Source: Clostridium porci
GTDB lineage: Bacteria > Bacillota > Clostridia > Lachnospirales > Lachnospiraceae
DNA: 64,000 nucleotides
Direction: 5' to 3'
Assembly: GCF_009696375.1 (NCBI RefSeq)
Contig: NZ_VUMD01000004.1
Coordinates: 1 to 64,000, forward strand
Shown here: positions 41,967 to 51,849 of the stretch, piece by piece
Numbering within the stretch: the first letter of the stretch is position 1
How the letters are laid out: each line of letters opens with the position of its first letter
Made by a program: the position numbers and the translations under genes
The notes under the pieces: generated by a model
Seen by the model: the letters and a program-made list of their open reading frames with translations, nothing else
Told to the model about the DNA's origin: nothing
Databases searched by the model: none

Positions 41967-44900
41967 ATTACAGTTCTACGCACAGATGGCAGACCACACG
42001 GCGGGGCAGATCACGGGAAGCTACCAAAAGTGGACGGCGTTTCTGACCACCGCTGCAAGGCTGTATAAGTACCCCTACAATGAACAGCTTATGATTTTCG
42101 CCCAGCGCCCGGAAGCTACGGCCTGTGCGGAATATGACCTCTGGAACAAACAGATGCGCCGGTATGTACGGCGCGGCAGCAAGGGTATTGCCCTCATTGA
42201 CACTACCGGAGATAATCCCAAGCTGAGATATGTATTCGATGTATCCGACACAGGCGGCGAGAACTCTCGCCGCCCTTACTTTTGGGAATATCAGCCGGAG
42301 CATCGGGATGTGGTGTCTGCGGCGCTGGAACGCCGTTTTGATATTTCCGGTGAAAACGGTCTTGCCGATCAGTTGGAGCGTGTCGCGGCGCAGCTTGTGG
42401 ATGAATACTGGAACAACCACGGGCGCGACATCCTCGGCATCGTTGACGATTCCTTTCTGGAAGAGTATGATGATTTCAACATCGGAGTGGCTTTTCGGAA
42501 CGCCGCCGTGGTCAGCACCACCTACGCATTGCTGTCCCGCTGCGGCATGGAGCCGGGAGATTACTTCGAGCATGAAGATTTTCTGAATGTCTTTGATTTC
42601 AATACCCCTCAGACCGTTGCCGCCCTGGGTACGGCTATCAGCCAGTCCAGCGAACAGGTATTGCGGCAGATCGAAGTTACGATTAAAAACTATGAGCGCG
42701 AGAAAATCGCGGAAAGGAGCGAAAACCATGAGCGAACTGACTTACACGCGCAGCGGGGATTATCTGATTCCCAATCTGAGCCTGAGCGAACAGCCGCAGA
42801 CCACGTTGGGCAAGTACGGGAGGATGCGGAAGAATTATCTGAAGGAGCATCGTCCGGTGCTGTGGAACAGCCTGCTGCTGTCGGAGAAGCTGTACCCCCA
42901 TCTGCGGGAGATCGAGGAAGCAGCGAACAACCGTCTGGAACTGATGATGCCCGAACTGATGAAGTCGGCGGGCGTGACGGAGGAACTGAAAGCCAGCGAC
43001 CCGATGAAGTGGGCGGGACTGATGAACACCCTCAAAGCACAGGCCGAGGAAGTGATCCTCGCGGAGCTGGTGTTCAGCTAAGCATCTTTGATGCCCCCGG
43101 CGGCGGGCAGCTATCCTTCTTCCCCACGGAAGCAGAACAAATCCAATACATCGCACAAGCGGAGAGCGTAACAAAAACGCCCTTCGCTTTTTCTTTTGCC
43201 CAGGATGAAATCGACCATTTCCTGCGCCTTGGAAGCAATGCAGACCACCACCGCAAAAAGATTGCCGCAGAGTTTTCCAAGCAGAAGTCCGTGGAAGAAA
43301 ATGCGGAATACCTCAAAAATCTGTTTTATGGCGGCAACGGCATCAAAATCGGTGATAAGAGCATCAGCGCGTGGTATGCCGAAGATGGCATCCATCTGGC
43401 AAAAGGCAACACCGCCCGGTACTCTGCCACTGCACAGGTCATTTCATGGCAGGAAGCCGCCGAGCGTATCGGTCAGCTCTTGGATGCCGGTCAGTATGCC
43501 ACCAATGTGGAACTGGAGGAAGCCCACGGGCATGAACGCGACCTGATTGCAAGCGCCCTTTGGCATCTGCGCGGAGATCTCAGCGAGGATGCACGGGAAC
43601 AAGGGTATCTGTCCTGTTTGCAGGAATACCGCAGGGGCGGCTATCCCGAAGCTACCGCAAGACTATCCGAAGCTCTCAAAAACCCCGCTTTCAGACAGAC
43701 CCTTTTAGATGAATATGCCGCCTTTTGGACTGCATACAGCCAGGATCGGAGTCTGATGCGTTTCCACTTCCATAAAACACAGGAAATCTGGAACAATCTG
43801 AAAGACCTGTCCCTGCCGCGCCGCGAGTTTTCCACCGCTATGACGGAGCTGCCCGAAACAAAGCAGTTTATCACCGAGGACGAAATCAACGCAGCCCTGT
43901 CCGGTGGAAGCAGCTTTTCCGGTGGGAAAGGCCGTATCTATGACTTCTTCCGGGAACCCCACACCCCAAAGGAACAGACGGACTTCTTGAAAAAGGAGTA
44001 TGGCATCGGCGGTCATTCCCATGCCCTTTCCCGTGCAACGGGAAGCCATGAAGATCACGATGGTAAAGGTCTGCGCTACAACAAGCGGGATTGCGCCGAT
44101 GTAAAGCTGAACTGGAATCAGGTTGCCAAGCGCATTGACGAGCTGATCCGCAAGGGGCGGTACTTCACCCCGGAAGTTCTTGAAAAGTACGAAGCGGAAA
44201 AGGCAGCAAAGGCACAGGAAGAAGCGGGTAAAATTGCGGAAGAAACCGCCGAACAGCCGCAGGAAACTGTTTCTCCATCCCCGGCTTTTCTGGACTACAA
44301 CGACATCAAGCATGACCATCGGGACGATATTGTTCTGTATCAGGTGGGTGATTTCTTTGAGATGTACGGCGAAGATGCAAAAACCACAGCCGAAAAGCTG
44401 GATTTGCATTTGACTACACGCCCCATCCCCGGAGCAGGCCGCGTGGAAATGTGCGGTGTTCCCGCACACGCGCTGGAACAGTATGTGGAGCGCCTACGGG
44501 ATGATTACGATGTGACCATTGCTTCGTTGAACCGTGACAGCGGCGAAAGGAATATCTACACCTTGCTTTCTGTTGACCATGAAGCAGAGCGGGCAATCGA
44601 CGTCCATGAAGCAGAGTTTGGTGCAGACGGTACAAGGGTATTCCATAACCCTGCCTCTGATCAGCAGCCTACCGTAAAGGAACTGTTTGAGCAGTACAAG
44701 TTATCCGTTGGTAATACGCTGGTTGCAGACCCCGCCTATATCAACGCCTGCCGCAACTCTGACCGGGAAAACGCTTATATCGAGGGCGCAGCCGCTATCC
44801 AGCGAATTGTCACAGAATCCGGTGATCTCCAACTTACAAAGCTCTATTTTGATATGCCGACCTTCCATAACCGTCTGCATCAGGAGCTTTTGGAAGAAAC

Positions 44901-47900
44901 CTATCCCGCACTGGCAACTACGGTAACACCTTCACCGTATAAAGTCACACAGGCAGATATTGACGCGGCCTTGCAGGAATGGAACGGCAATATCGAAAGC
45001 AAACGCGCTGTCATGCGCTATATGAAAGAGCATGGGCGGGAAAAGGACACCGCCGCATGGCTGGCACAGGAATATGGCATGGGCGATACAGCCCTGCCGT
45101 TGCAAATCTCCGTTGGCAATTCGGAGCCTGCGGTACTGCCGTGGGCAAAGGTACAGCGGCGTATCGCACAGCTCATCAAAGAGGATAAATTCTATACCGA
45201 AGCGGAGTATGACCGTCTGGACGATGTTGACCCCATTGCCATCCGTGAAAACCTTGCCCAACGCGGCATTGTAAACGGCGAAGTAGTTGACCCCGAAAAG
45301 CTTGACAATGACCCGTTCATCCGTCAGGTGATGAATGATGTGGAGCAGATCGCCGCACAGGAAAAGGCAATGGATGCCCCTGACCGCTATTCCATCCGTC
45401 TGCTGCCTTATGAGGGCGGCATTACCGGCATTTGGGATGATGCTATCAAGAAGTATTACGGCGAGGGCGGCCAACTGCTTCGCTTTGCGGAACAGGCAAA
45501 TGCGATTGACTATCTTGCCGCTATCCAGCGCACCCAGGGCATCCCGGAATCTGTGATTTTCACCACGCCAAACGGAAACGCCTACCACCCCGGCGATCAT
45601 CTGCTTGCATCCTTTGATGCTGACACAAAGGTTTCCATGGTCATTGACCGTGTGGACGAGGATGATGTTTGGTACACCATGCCAAGCGTACCGGAGCAGG
45701 AAGCTGTCAGCATGGAGCGAACCGACTTTGAGCGGTACATGGATCAGGGCAATATTATTGTTGTCCCTGCGGAACAGGCGATTGCGGCAGAAAAACCGGA
45801 GCCGGTTGCCGAAACGCCTGCGGCGGTATATACCGAAACACCCTACAAGGTGGGCGATACTGTCTATTTGGATGACACCCTCTTTGAGATCACCGAAGTA
45901 GGGGACTACAATGTGCAGCTCCGTGACCCGGCGCTGGCCTATCCCATCTTCCGTGCGGAAAGCAAGGCGCAGTTTGAGCGGCTGTTGCAGCAGGACTACC
46001 GCAACGGCGGTATCACAGAATTTCTCCCTGCGGAGCTGGATATTACCGACACGGATTTGCAGGATGTGTTGACCGGCGAAGGCGGTCTGCTGGATGCAAG
46101 GGATAAGGAAATCATCTCCAAGTGGTTCCGCAACGGTGAGGGCAATAAGAAAATCAGTCACCGTATGTCCGAAACCTACGCGGGAACCGTAGAAACCATG
46201 AACCTTCTCAGTGGCGAGGAAGCTGACTTCCGTGCTACCACCGTGGGGCTGGAAATTGAAATCCAGGACAAATTTAATACCAAGCTGTCTTTCAAATGGG
46301 ACGAAATCGTGCCTGTTCTCCGCGCCATGTATCAGCAGGAACGCGATGGTTTCTATCACGAACCTGTTTCACGGGAGCCGATCACGCTGGAGGGCGTTCC
46401 GTCCTACAAAGTGGGCGATACCGTGGTCGTGCCGTACCCTGACCGCGACATCAAGGGGACAATCGGCTACATCGGAGAGATTGATGTGCGGATCGACACC
46501 GGCCCGTATAGCTGGAGCCATCAAGCCATCAACCGGGAAATGTTCGAGGACTACATCCGCAGGGATGAGCGCAACGCGCATCTGTTCACACCGGAAGTAA
46601 GGGAAACAGGACAGCCGCAGATCACCACCGAACCCGTGGCATTTTATTCCGGCGAGAAAAACAATCTTCCCTATGACATTGTGGTAGAGCGGCTGCGGGT
46701 GGACGAACCGGAACATGACCCGCCTGCACAGACTATTTCTGCTGACCGGGAACCCGATTTGGAGGAAGTGCTGGACGGAAATCCCGTATCTGTTCGGATT
46801 GATGGTGAGTGGCGCACCTTCCCCAACACCGCCGCTGCCGAGGAAGCTATGTATGAGGAATCCAAGGCGGAGATCCGCAGGAACGCGCAGAATTTCCATA
46901 TCACGGACGATAACCTGGGCGTGGGCGGCGCAAAAGCGAAGTATCAGGCGAACATCAATGCCATTAAGCTGCTGAAATCTCTGGAAGCGGATGGCAGACA
47001 GGCAATCCCTGAACAGCAGGAAGTGTTGTCCCGTTATGTGGGCTGGGGCGGTCTTGCAGATGCCTTTGACCCCACAAAGGAAAACTGGCGCAACGAATAC
47101 ACCGAACTGAAACAACTGCTGACCCCGGAGGAATATGAAGCGGCAAGAGCTTCCACCCTGAACGCTCACTACACCAGTCCCACCGTTATCAAGGCGATCT
47201 ATGAAGCGGTTGGCAACATGGGCTTCCAGACCGGCAACATTCTGGAGCCGTCTATGGGTGTGGGCAACTTCTTCGGGCTTCTCCCGGAGGAAATGCGAAA
47301 CAGCCGCCTGTATGGTGTGGAGCTGGACAGCATCACCGGACGCATTGCACAGCAGCTTTACCCCAAGGCCGACATTACCGTGGCTGGCTTTGAAACCACA
47401 GACCGGCGCGACTTCTTCGACCTTGCCATCGGCAATGTGCCTTTCGGACAATATCAGGTAAATGACCGGGCTTATAACAAGCTCGGTTTTTCCATTCACG
47501 ATTACTTTTTCGCTAAAACGCTCGATCAGGTGCGTCCGGGCGGCATTGTTGCTTTCGTAACCTCCCGCTATACCATGGATAAGCAATCCCCCGAAGTACG
47601 CAAGTACATCGCGGAACGGGCGGAGCTGCTGGGCGCGATCCGTCTGCCGAACAATGCTTTTAAGGCAAACGCCGGTACGGAAGTGGTATCGGACATTATC
47701 TTCCTCCAGAAGCGTGACCGTTCTATTGACATTGAACCGGAGTGGGTACATCTGGGGCAGAACGAGGACGGGTTTGCCATCAACAGCTATTTCATCGACC
47801 ACCCGGAGATGATCTTAGGCAGACAGACCTCAGAAAGCACCCAATATGGCAGACAGGACTTTACCGTTGCTCCCATTGAGGGACTGGAACTTGCTGACCA

Positions 47901-50900
47901 GCTTCACGATGCCGTGAAGTACATTCGCGGCAAATATCAGGAAGCGGAGCTGCCGGAGCTGGGCGAAGGTGAAGAAATCGACACCTCTATCCCCGCTGAC
48001 CCCAATGTAAAAAATTACTCCTATACCGTGGTGGATGGCGAAGTGTACTACCGGGAAAACAGCCGCATGGTAAAACCGGAGCTGAATGCCACCGCCGCAG
48101 AGCGTGTCAAAGGCATGGTTGGCCTGCGGGATTGCGTGAATGAGCTGATCGACCTTCAGATGGACGAATACAGCCCGGAAAGCGCCATCCGTGAGAAACA
48201 GGCAGAGTTAAACAGCCTGTATGATGCGTTCTCTGCAAAATACGGTCTGCTCAATGACCGTGCAAACCGTCTTGCGTTCTCGGACGATTCCTCTTACTAC
48301 CTCCTGTGTTCTCTGGAAGTGCTGGATGATGACGGGAAGCTGAAACGCAAAGCGGATATGTTCCATAAGCGAACCATCAAGCAGCAGACCCGTGTTGAAA
48401 CCGTAGACACCGCCAGCGAAGCACTTGCAGTCTGCATCGGAGAAAAAGCCTGCGTAGATCTCGGCTTCATGGCCTCCCTTATGGGCGGCAGCGATAAAAT
48501 CCCGCAGATCGTAGAGGACTTGAAAGGCGTAATCTACAAAGACCCCACCACCGGCGCGTTTGACTTGGAAGATGGCGGCACGAAATGGAGCAAGGGATGG
48601 CAGACCGCCGATGAATACCTCTCCGGTAATGTGCGCCAGAAACTCCGCACCGCACAGCGGGCGGCGGAGCGTGACCCGTTCTTTGCCGGGAATGTGGATG
48701 CCCTGATCGCCGCGCAGCCCAAAGATTTGGAAGCCAGCGAAATTGAAGTGCGCCTGGGCGCGACATGGATTGACAAGAAGTACATTCAGCAGTTCATGCA
48801 CGAAACCTTTGAAACGCCCCGGTATCTGCGTGGAACCATCGAGGTCAACTATGTGCCTTATACGGCAGAGTGGCAGGTATCCGGCAAAAACTCCGTGCGC
48901 TACAACGATGTGGCGGCATACACCACCTACGGTACAGACCGTGCCAATGCCTACCGTCTGCTGGAAGATGCCCTAAATCTCCGCGACATCCGTATCTATG
49001 ATACCGTGGAGGATGCAGACGGGCGGGAACGGCGCGTACTTAATGCCAAGGAAACCACCCTTGCGGCGCAGAAGCAGCAACTTATCAAGGATGCGTTCAA
49101 GGATTGGATTTGGAAAGACCCGGAGCGCCGTGAAACGCTGGTGCGCCAGTACAACGAGGAAATGAACAGCACCCGCCCCCGCGAGTATGACGGAAGCCAT
49201 ATCGTATTCTCCGGCATGAACCCCGAAATCACCCTGCGGGAGCATCAGAAAAACGCCATTGCCCATGTACTGTACGGCGGCAATACCCTGTTGGCACACG
49301 AAGTAGGCGCAGGCAAAACCTTTGAAATGGTTGCCGCCGCTATGGAAAGCAAGCGGCTGGGCTTGTGCCAGAAATCCATCTTTGTTGTGCCGAACCACCT
49401 GACCGACCAATGGGCGGCAGAGTTTTTACGCCTTTACCCCTCCGCGAACATCCTTGTCACCACCAAAAAGGACTTTGAAACCCGTAACCGAAAGAAGTTC
49501 TGCGCCCGAATTGCCACCGGCGATTATGATGCCGTTATCATCGGTCATTCGCAGTTTGAGAAAATCCCCATCAGCCCGGAGCGGCAGGAGCGTTTGCTGC
49601 GCCAGCAGATCGAGGAAATCACCGAAGGTATCAGCGAAGTCAAGGCAAACAGAGGCGAGAACTTCACCATCAAGAGTTTGGAGCGCACGAAAAAGGGACT
49701 GGAAGCGCGGCTGAAAAAGCTGCAAGACACCAGCCGCAAGGACGATGTAATCACCTTTGAACAGCTCGGCGTGGACAGGATGTTCGTGGATGAATCGGAT
49801 AATTACAAAAACCTGTTCCTCTATACCAAGATGCGGAATGTGGCGGGACTATCCACAACAGACGCGCAGAAATCCTCGGATATGTTCTCCAAGTGCCGCT
49901 ACATGGACGAGTTGACCGGAGGGCGCGGCATTGTGTTCGCCACCGGCACCCCTGTTTCCAACTCCATGACAGAGCTTTACACCATCCAGCGTTACTTACA
50001 GTATGACCGTCTGCAAGAGATGGGCATGGGACACTTTGACTGCTGGGCAAGCCGCTTCGGTGAAACTACCACCGCTCTGGAGCTTGCCCCGGAGGGAACC
50101 GGCTACCGGGCAAGAACGCGCTTTGCCAAGTTCTTCAACCTCCCGGAACTGATGAATATGTTCAAAGAGGTTGCCGACATCAAGACCGCAGACCAGCTCA
50201 ACTTGCCGACCCCGGAGGTGGAGTACCACACCATTGCTACCAAGCCTACGGAAATTCAGCAGGAAATGGTGAAAGCTCTCTCGGAGCGCGCCACCAAGGT
50301 ACACAGCGGTCAGGTCAAGCCCGAAGTGGACAATATGCTCAAAATCACCTCGGACGGGCGCAAGCTGGGACTTGACCAGCGCATTATCAATCCCATGCTC
50401 CCCGATGAGGAAACCACCAAAGTCAACCAATGTGTCGCAAATGTCCTGCAATACTGGCGCGACGGTGAAGCGGATAAGCTGACCCAGCTTGTGTTCTGCG
50501 ACATATCCACCCCCAAGACCGCTCCATCCCAAAGGGCGGCAAAGGCAGCTCCCGGCAATCTGGACAGCCCGGAAATCCGTGCGTTGGAGGATGCCATCCC
50601 TCTGGACGATGAAAAGGATGAATCTCCCTTTACGGTTTATGAGGATGTGCGCCAAAAGCTCATTGCCGGTGGTATGCCCCCGGAGCAGATCGCCTTTATC
50701 CACGATGCCAATACGGAAGTCAAAAAGCGCGAACTGTTTGCCAAAGTCCGAAGCGGTCAGGTGCGTGTCCTGATGGGCAGTACCGCCAAGATGGGCGCGG
50801 GAACCAATGTGCAGGATCGCTTGATTGCCCTACATGATTTGGATTGTCCGTGGCGACCCCGTGACCTTACCCAGCGAAAAGGCCGTATTGAACGACAGGG

Positions 50901-51849
50901 CAACCAAAACGAAAAAGTCCATGTATGCCGCTATGTCACCGAAGGAACCTTTGATGCCTACCTCTGGCAGACCGTGGAGAACAAGCAGCGGTTCATCTCG
51001 CAGATTATGACCTCGAAATCCCCGGTACGCTCCTGTGAGGATGTGGATGCCACGGCGCTGTCTTTTGCGGAAATCAAAGCGCTGTGTGCCGGTGATCCGC
51101 GCATAAAAGAGCGTATGGATTTGGATGTGGAGGTTGCCAAGCTCAAAATTATGAAAGCAGACCACCAAAGCAAGCAGTTCCGGTTGGAGGACAATCTGCT
51201 GAAATACTTCCCGGAGAAGATTGAAGAAAGCAAGGGCTTTATCCGTGGACTGGAAGCAGATATGCAGACCCTCGCGGCGCACCCGCTCCCGGTGGAGGGC
51301 TTCATCGGCATGGAAATCCGTGGCGATAAGCTCACCGATAAGGAAAACGCCGGTGCCGCCCTGCTGGATGCCTGCAAGGAGGTAAAGGGCAAAGACCCGG
51401 TGCAGATCGGCAGCTATCGCGGTTTTGCCATGTCCGTTGCCTTTGATTCCTTCCAACAGGAATACACGCTGACACTCAGAGGGCAGATGACCCACCGTAT
51501 CGAACTCGGCACAGATGCAAGGGGCAACCTTGTCCGTATCGAAAATGCGCTGGAGAAAATGCCAGAGCGTTTGCGGAATGTGCAGGATCAGCTTGAAAAC
51601 CTCTATAACCAGCAGGCGGCGGCAAAGGCCGAAGTCGGCAAACCGTTCCCCCAGGAACGGGAGCTGGCGGAGAAAACGGCGCGGCTCATTGAGTTGGATA
51701 TGGAATTGAATCTGGACAGCAAGGGACAGGCACAGCCCGAACAGATCGTGGCAAAGTCTGCCCGTCCTTCCGTCCTCGACAAGCTGAAAGCACCGCCGGT
51801 ACGCGGCACACAGGATAAGCCCCACAAGAAAGAAATGGAGGTACGATGA
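41956..51849 (+). CDS. Giant ICE protein: MutS-I-like domain, N6-DNA methyltransferase and SNF2-type helicase (3,297 aa)
   Basis: I chose the ATG at 41956 (MPSKLQFYAQMADHTAG) behind AAAAGGAGGAC over the longer reading. Order of parts: N-terminal domain (about 1-250); an Arg/Gly/Glu-rich linker (about 258-375) overlapping tnpV in another frame; helical modules with LPD/DUF-type repeats; a MutS-I-like domain (IVLYQVGDFFEMYGEDAK, VEMCGVPAHALEQYVERL, about 785-850); more modules; a methyltransferase with LEPSMGVGNFFG (motif I, about 1760) and GNVPFGQY (motif IV, about 1825); then a helicase with HEVGAGKTFEM (about 2447), FVDESDNYKNL (about 2608) and GRIERQGNQN (motif VI, about 2975). It probably protects or remodels ICE DNA in a new host. 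Family members reach about 2,400-3,300 residues. Confidence 0.88.
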   Translation: MPSKLQFYAQMADHTAGQITGSYQKWTAFLTTAARLYKYPYNEQLMIFAQRPEATACAEYDLWNKQMRRYVRRGSKGIALIDTTGDNPKLRYVFDVSDTGGENSRRPYFWEYQPEHRDVVSAALERRFDISGENGLADQLERVAAQLVDEYWNNHGRDILGIVDDSFLEEYDDFNIGVAFRNAAVVSTTYALLSRCGMEPGDYFEHEDFLNVFDFNTPQTVAALGTAISQSSEQVLRQIEVTIKNYEREKIAERSENHERTDLHAQRGLSDSQSEPERTAADHVGQVREDAEELSEGASSGAVEQPAAVGEAVPPSAGDRGSSEQPSGTDDARTDEVGGRDGGTESQRPDEVGGTDEHPQSTGRGSDPRGAGVQLSIFDAPGGGQLSFFPTEAEQIQYIAQAESVTKTPFAFSFAQDEIDHFLRLGSNADHHRKKIAAEFSKQKSVEENAEYLKNLFYGGNGIKIGDKSISAWYAEDGIHLAKGNTARYSATAQVISWQEAAERIGQLLDAGQYATNVELEEAHGHERDLIASALWHLRGDLSEDAREQGYLSCLQEYRRGGYPEATARLSEALKNPAFRQTLLDEYAAFWTAYSQDRSLMRFHFHKTQEIWNNLKDLSLPRREFSTAMTELPETKQFITEDEINAALSGGSSFSGGKGRIYDFFREPHTPKEQTDFLKKEYGIGGHSHALSRATGSHEDHDGKGLRYNKRDCADVKLNWNQVAKRIDELIRKGRYFTPEVLEKYEAEKAAKAQEEAGKIAEETAEQPQETVSPSPAFLDYNDIKHDHRDDIVLYQVGDFFEMYGEDAKTTAEKLDLHLTTRPIPGAGRVEMCGVPAHALEQYVERLRDDYDVTIASLNRDSGERNIYTLLSVDHEAERAIDVHEAEFGADGTRVFHNPASDQQPTVKELFEQYKLSVGNTLVADPAYINACRNSDRENAYIEGAAAIQRIVTESGDLQLTKLYFDMPTFHNRLHQELLEETYPALATTVTPSPYKVTQADIDAALQEWNGNIESKRAVMRYMKEHGREKDTAAWLAQEYGMGDTALPLQISVGNSEPAVLPWAKVQRRIAQLIKEDKFYTEAEYDRLDDVDPIAIRENLAQRGIVNGEVVDPEKLDNDPFIRQVMNDVEQIAAQEKAMDAPDRYSIRLLPYEGGITGIWDDAIKKYYGEGGQLLRFAEQANAIDYLAAIQRTQGIPESVIFTTPNGNAYHPGDHLLASFDADTKVSMVIDRVDEDDVWYTMPSVPEQEAVSMERTDFERYMDQGNIIVVPAEQAIAAEKPEPVAETPAAVYTETPYKVGDTVYLDDTLFEITEVGDYNVQLRDPALAYPIFRAESKAQFERLLQQDYRNGGITEFLPAELDITDTDLQDVLTGEGGLLDARDKEIISKWFRNGEGNKKISHRMSETYAGTVETMNLLSGEEADFRATTVGLEIEIQDKFNTKLSFKWDEIVPVLRAMYQQERDGFYHEPVSREPITLEGVPSYKVGDTVVVPYPDRDIKGTIGYIGEIDVRIDTGPYSWSHQAINREMFEDYIRRDERNAHLFTPEVRETGQPQITTEPVAFYSGEKNNLPYDIVVERLRVDEPEHDPPAQTISADREPDLEEVLDGNPVSVRIDGEWRTFPNTAAAEEAMYEESKAEIRRNAQNFHITDDNLGVGGAKAKYQANINAIKLLKSLEADGRQAIPEQQEVLSRYVGWGGLADAFDPTKENWRNEYTELKQLLTPEEYEAARASTLNAHYTSPTVIKAIYEAVGNMGFQTGNILEPSMGVGNFFGLLPEEMRNSRLYGVELDSITGRIAQQLYPKADITVAGFETTDRRDFFDLAIGNVPFGQYQVNDRAYNKLGFSIHDYFFAKTLDQVRPGGIVAFVTSRYTMDKQSPEVRKYIAERAELLGAIRLPNNAFKANAGTEVVSDIIFLQKRDRSIDIEPEWVHLGQNEDGFAINSYFIDHPEMILGRQTSESTQYGRQDFTVAPIEGLELADQLHDAVKYIRGKYQEAELPELGEGEEIDTSIPADPNVKNYSYTVVDGEVYYRENSRMVKPELNATAAERVKGMVGLRDCVNELIDLQMDEYSPESAIREKQAELNSLYDAFSAKYGLLNDRANRLAFSDDSSYYLLCSLEVLDDDGKLKRKADMFHKRTIKQQTRVETVDTASEALAVCIGEKACVDLGFMASLMGGSDKIPQIVEDLKGVIYKDPTTGAFDLEDGGTKWSKGWQTADEYLSGNVRQKLRTAQRAAERDPFFAGNVDALIAAQPKDLEASEIEVRLGATWIDKKYIQQFMHETFETPRYLRGTIEVNYVPYTAEWQVSGKNSVRYNDVAAYTTYGTDRANAYRLLEDALNLRDIRIYDTVEDADGRERRVLNAKETTLAAQKQQLIKDAFKDWIWKDPERRETLVRQYNEEMNSTRPREYDGSHIVFSGMNPEITLREHQKNAIAHVLYGGNTLLAHEVGAGKTFEMVAAAMESKRLGLCQKSIFVVPNHLTDQWAAEFLRLYPSANILVTTKKDFETRNRKKFCARIATGDYDAVIIGHSQFEKIPISPERQERLLRQQIEEITEGISEVKANRGENFTIKSLERTKKGLEARLKKLQDTSRKDDVITFEQLGVDRMFVDESDNYKNLFLYTKMRNVAGLSTTDAQKSSDMFSKCRYMDELTGGRGIVFATGTPVSNSMTELYTIQRYLQYDRLQEMGMGHFDCWASRFGETTTALELAPEGTGYRARTRFAKFFNLPELMNMFKEVADIKTADQLNLPTPEVEYHTIATKPTEIQQEMVKALSERATKVHSGQVKPEVDNMLKITSDGRKLGLDQRIINPMLPDEETTKVNQCVANVLQYWRDGEADKLTQLVFCDISTPKTAPSQRAAKAAPGNLDSPEIRALEDAIPLDDEKDESPFTVYEDVRQKLIAGGMPPEQIAFIHDANTEVKKRELFAKVRSGQVRVLMGSTAKMGAGTNVQDRLIALHDLDCPWRPRDLTQRKGRIERQGNQNEKVHVCRYVTEGTFDAYLWQTVENKQRFISQIMTSKSPVRSCEDVDATALSFAEIKALCAGDPRIKERMDLDVEVAKLKIMKADHQSKQFRLEDNLLKYFPEKIEESKGFIRGLEADMQTLAAHPLPVEGFIGMEIRGDKLTDKENAGAALLDACKEVKGKDPVQIGSYRGFAMSVAFDSFQQEYTLTLRGQMTHRIELGTDARGNLVRIENALEKMPERLRNVQDQLENLYNQQAAAKAEVGKPFPQERELAEKTARLIELDMELNLDSKGQAQPEQIVAKSARPSVLDKLKAPPVRGTQDKPHKKEMEVR
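42728..43081 (+). CDS. tnpV: TnpV-like protein in another frame inside the giant gene
   Basis: 117 residues. It has its own ATG at 42728 and GAAAGGAGCGAAAACC ribosome site. The sequence MSELTYTRSGDYLIPNLSLS, then KYGRMRKNYLKEHRPVLWNSLLLSEKLYPHLREIEEAANNRL, and MKWAGLMNTLKAQAEEVILAELVF match the TnpV family well. The giant protein's frame runs on over the whole stretch and shows a Gly/Glu/Arg/Ser-rich linker there, so both frames appear real. TnpV function is unknown. Confidence 0.8.
   Translation: MSELTYTRSGDYLIPNLSLSEQPQTTLGKYGRMRKNYLKEHRPVLWNSLLLSEKLYPHLREIEEAANNRLELMMPELMKSAGVTEELKASDPMKWAGLMNTLKAQAEEVILAELVFS

Noticed and set aside
44932-47802. Long minus-strand ORFs (up to 477 aa) under the giant gene
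   Set aside because: Antisense to conserved modules of the giant protein; no ribosome sites or recognisable domains.
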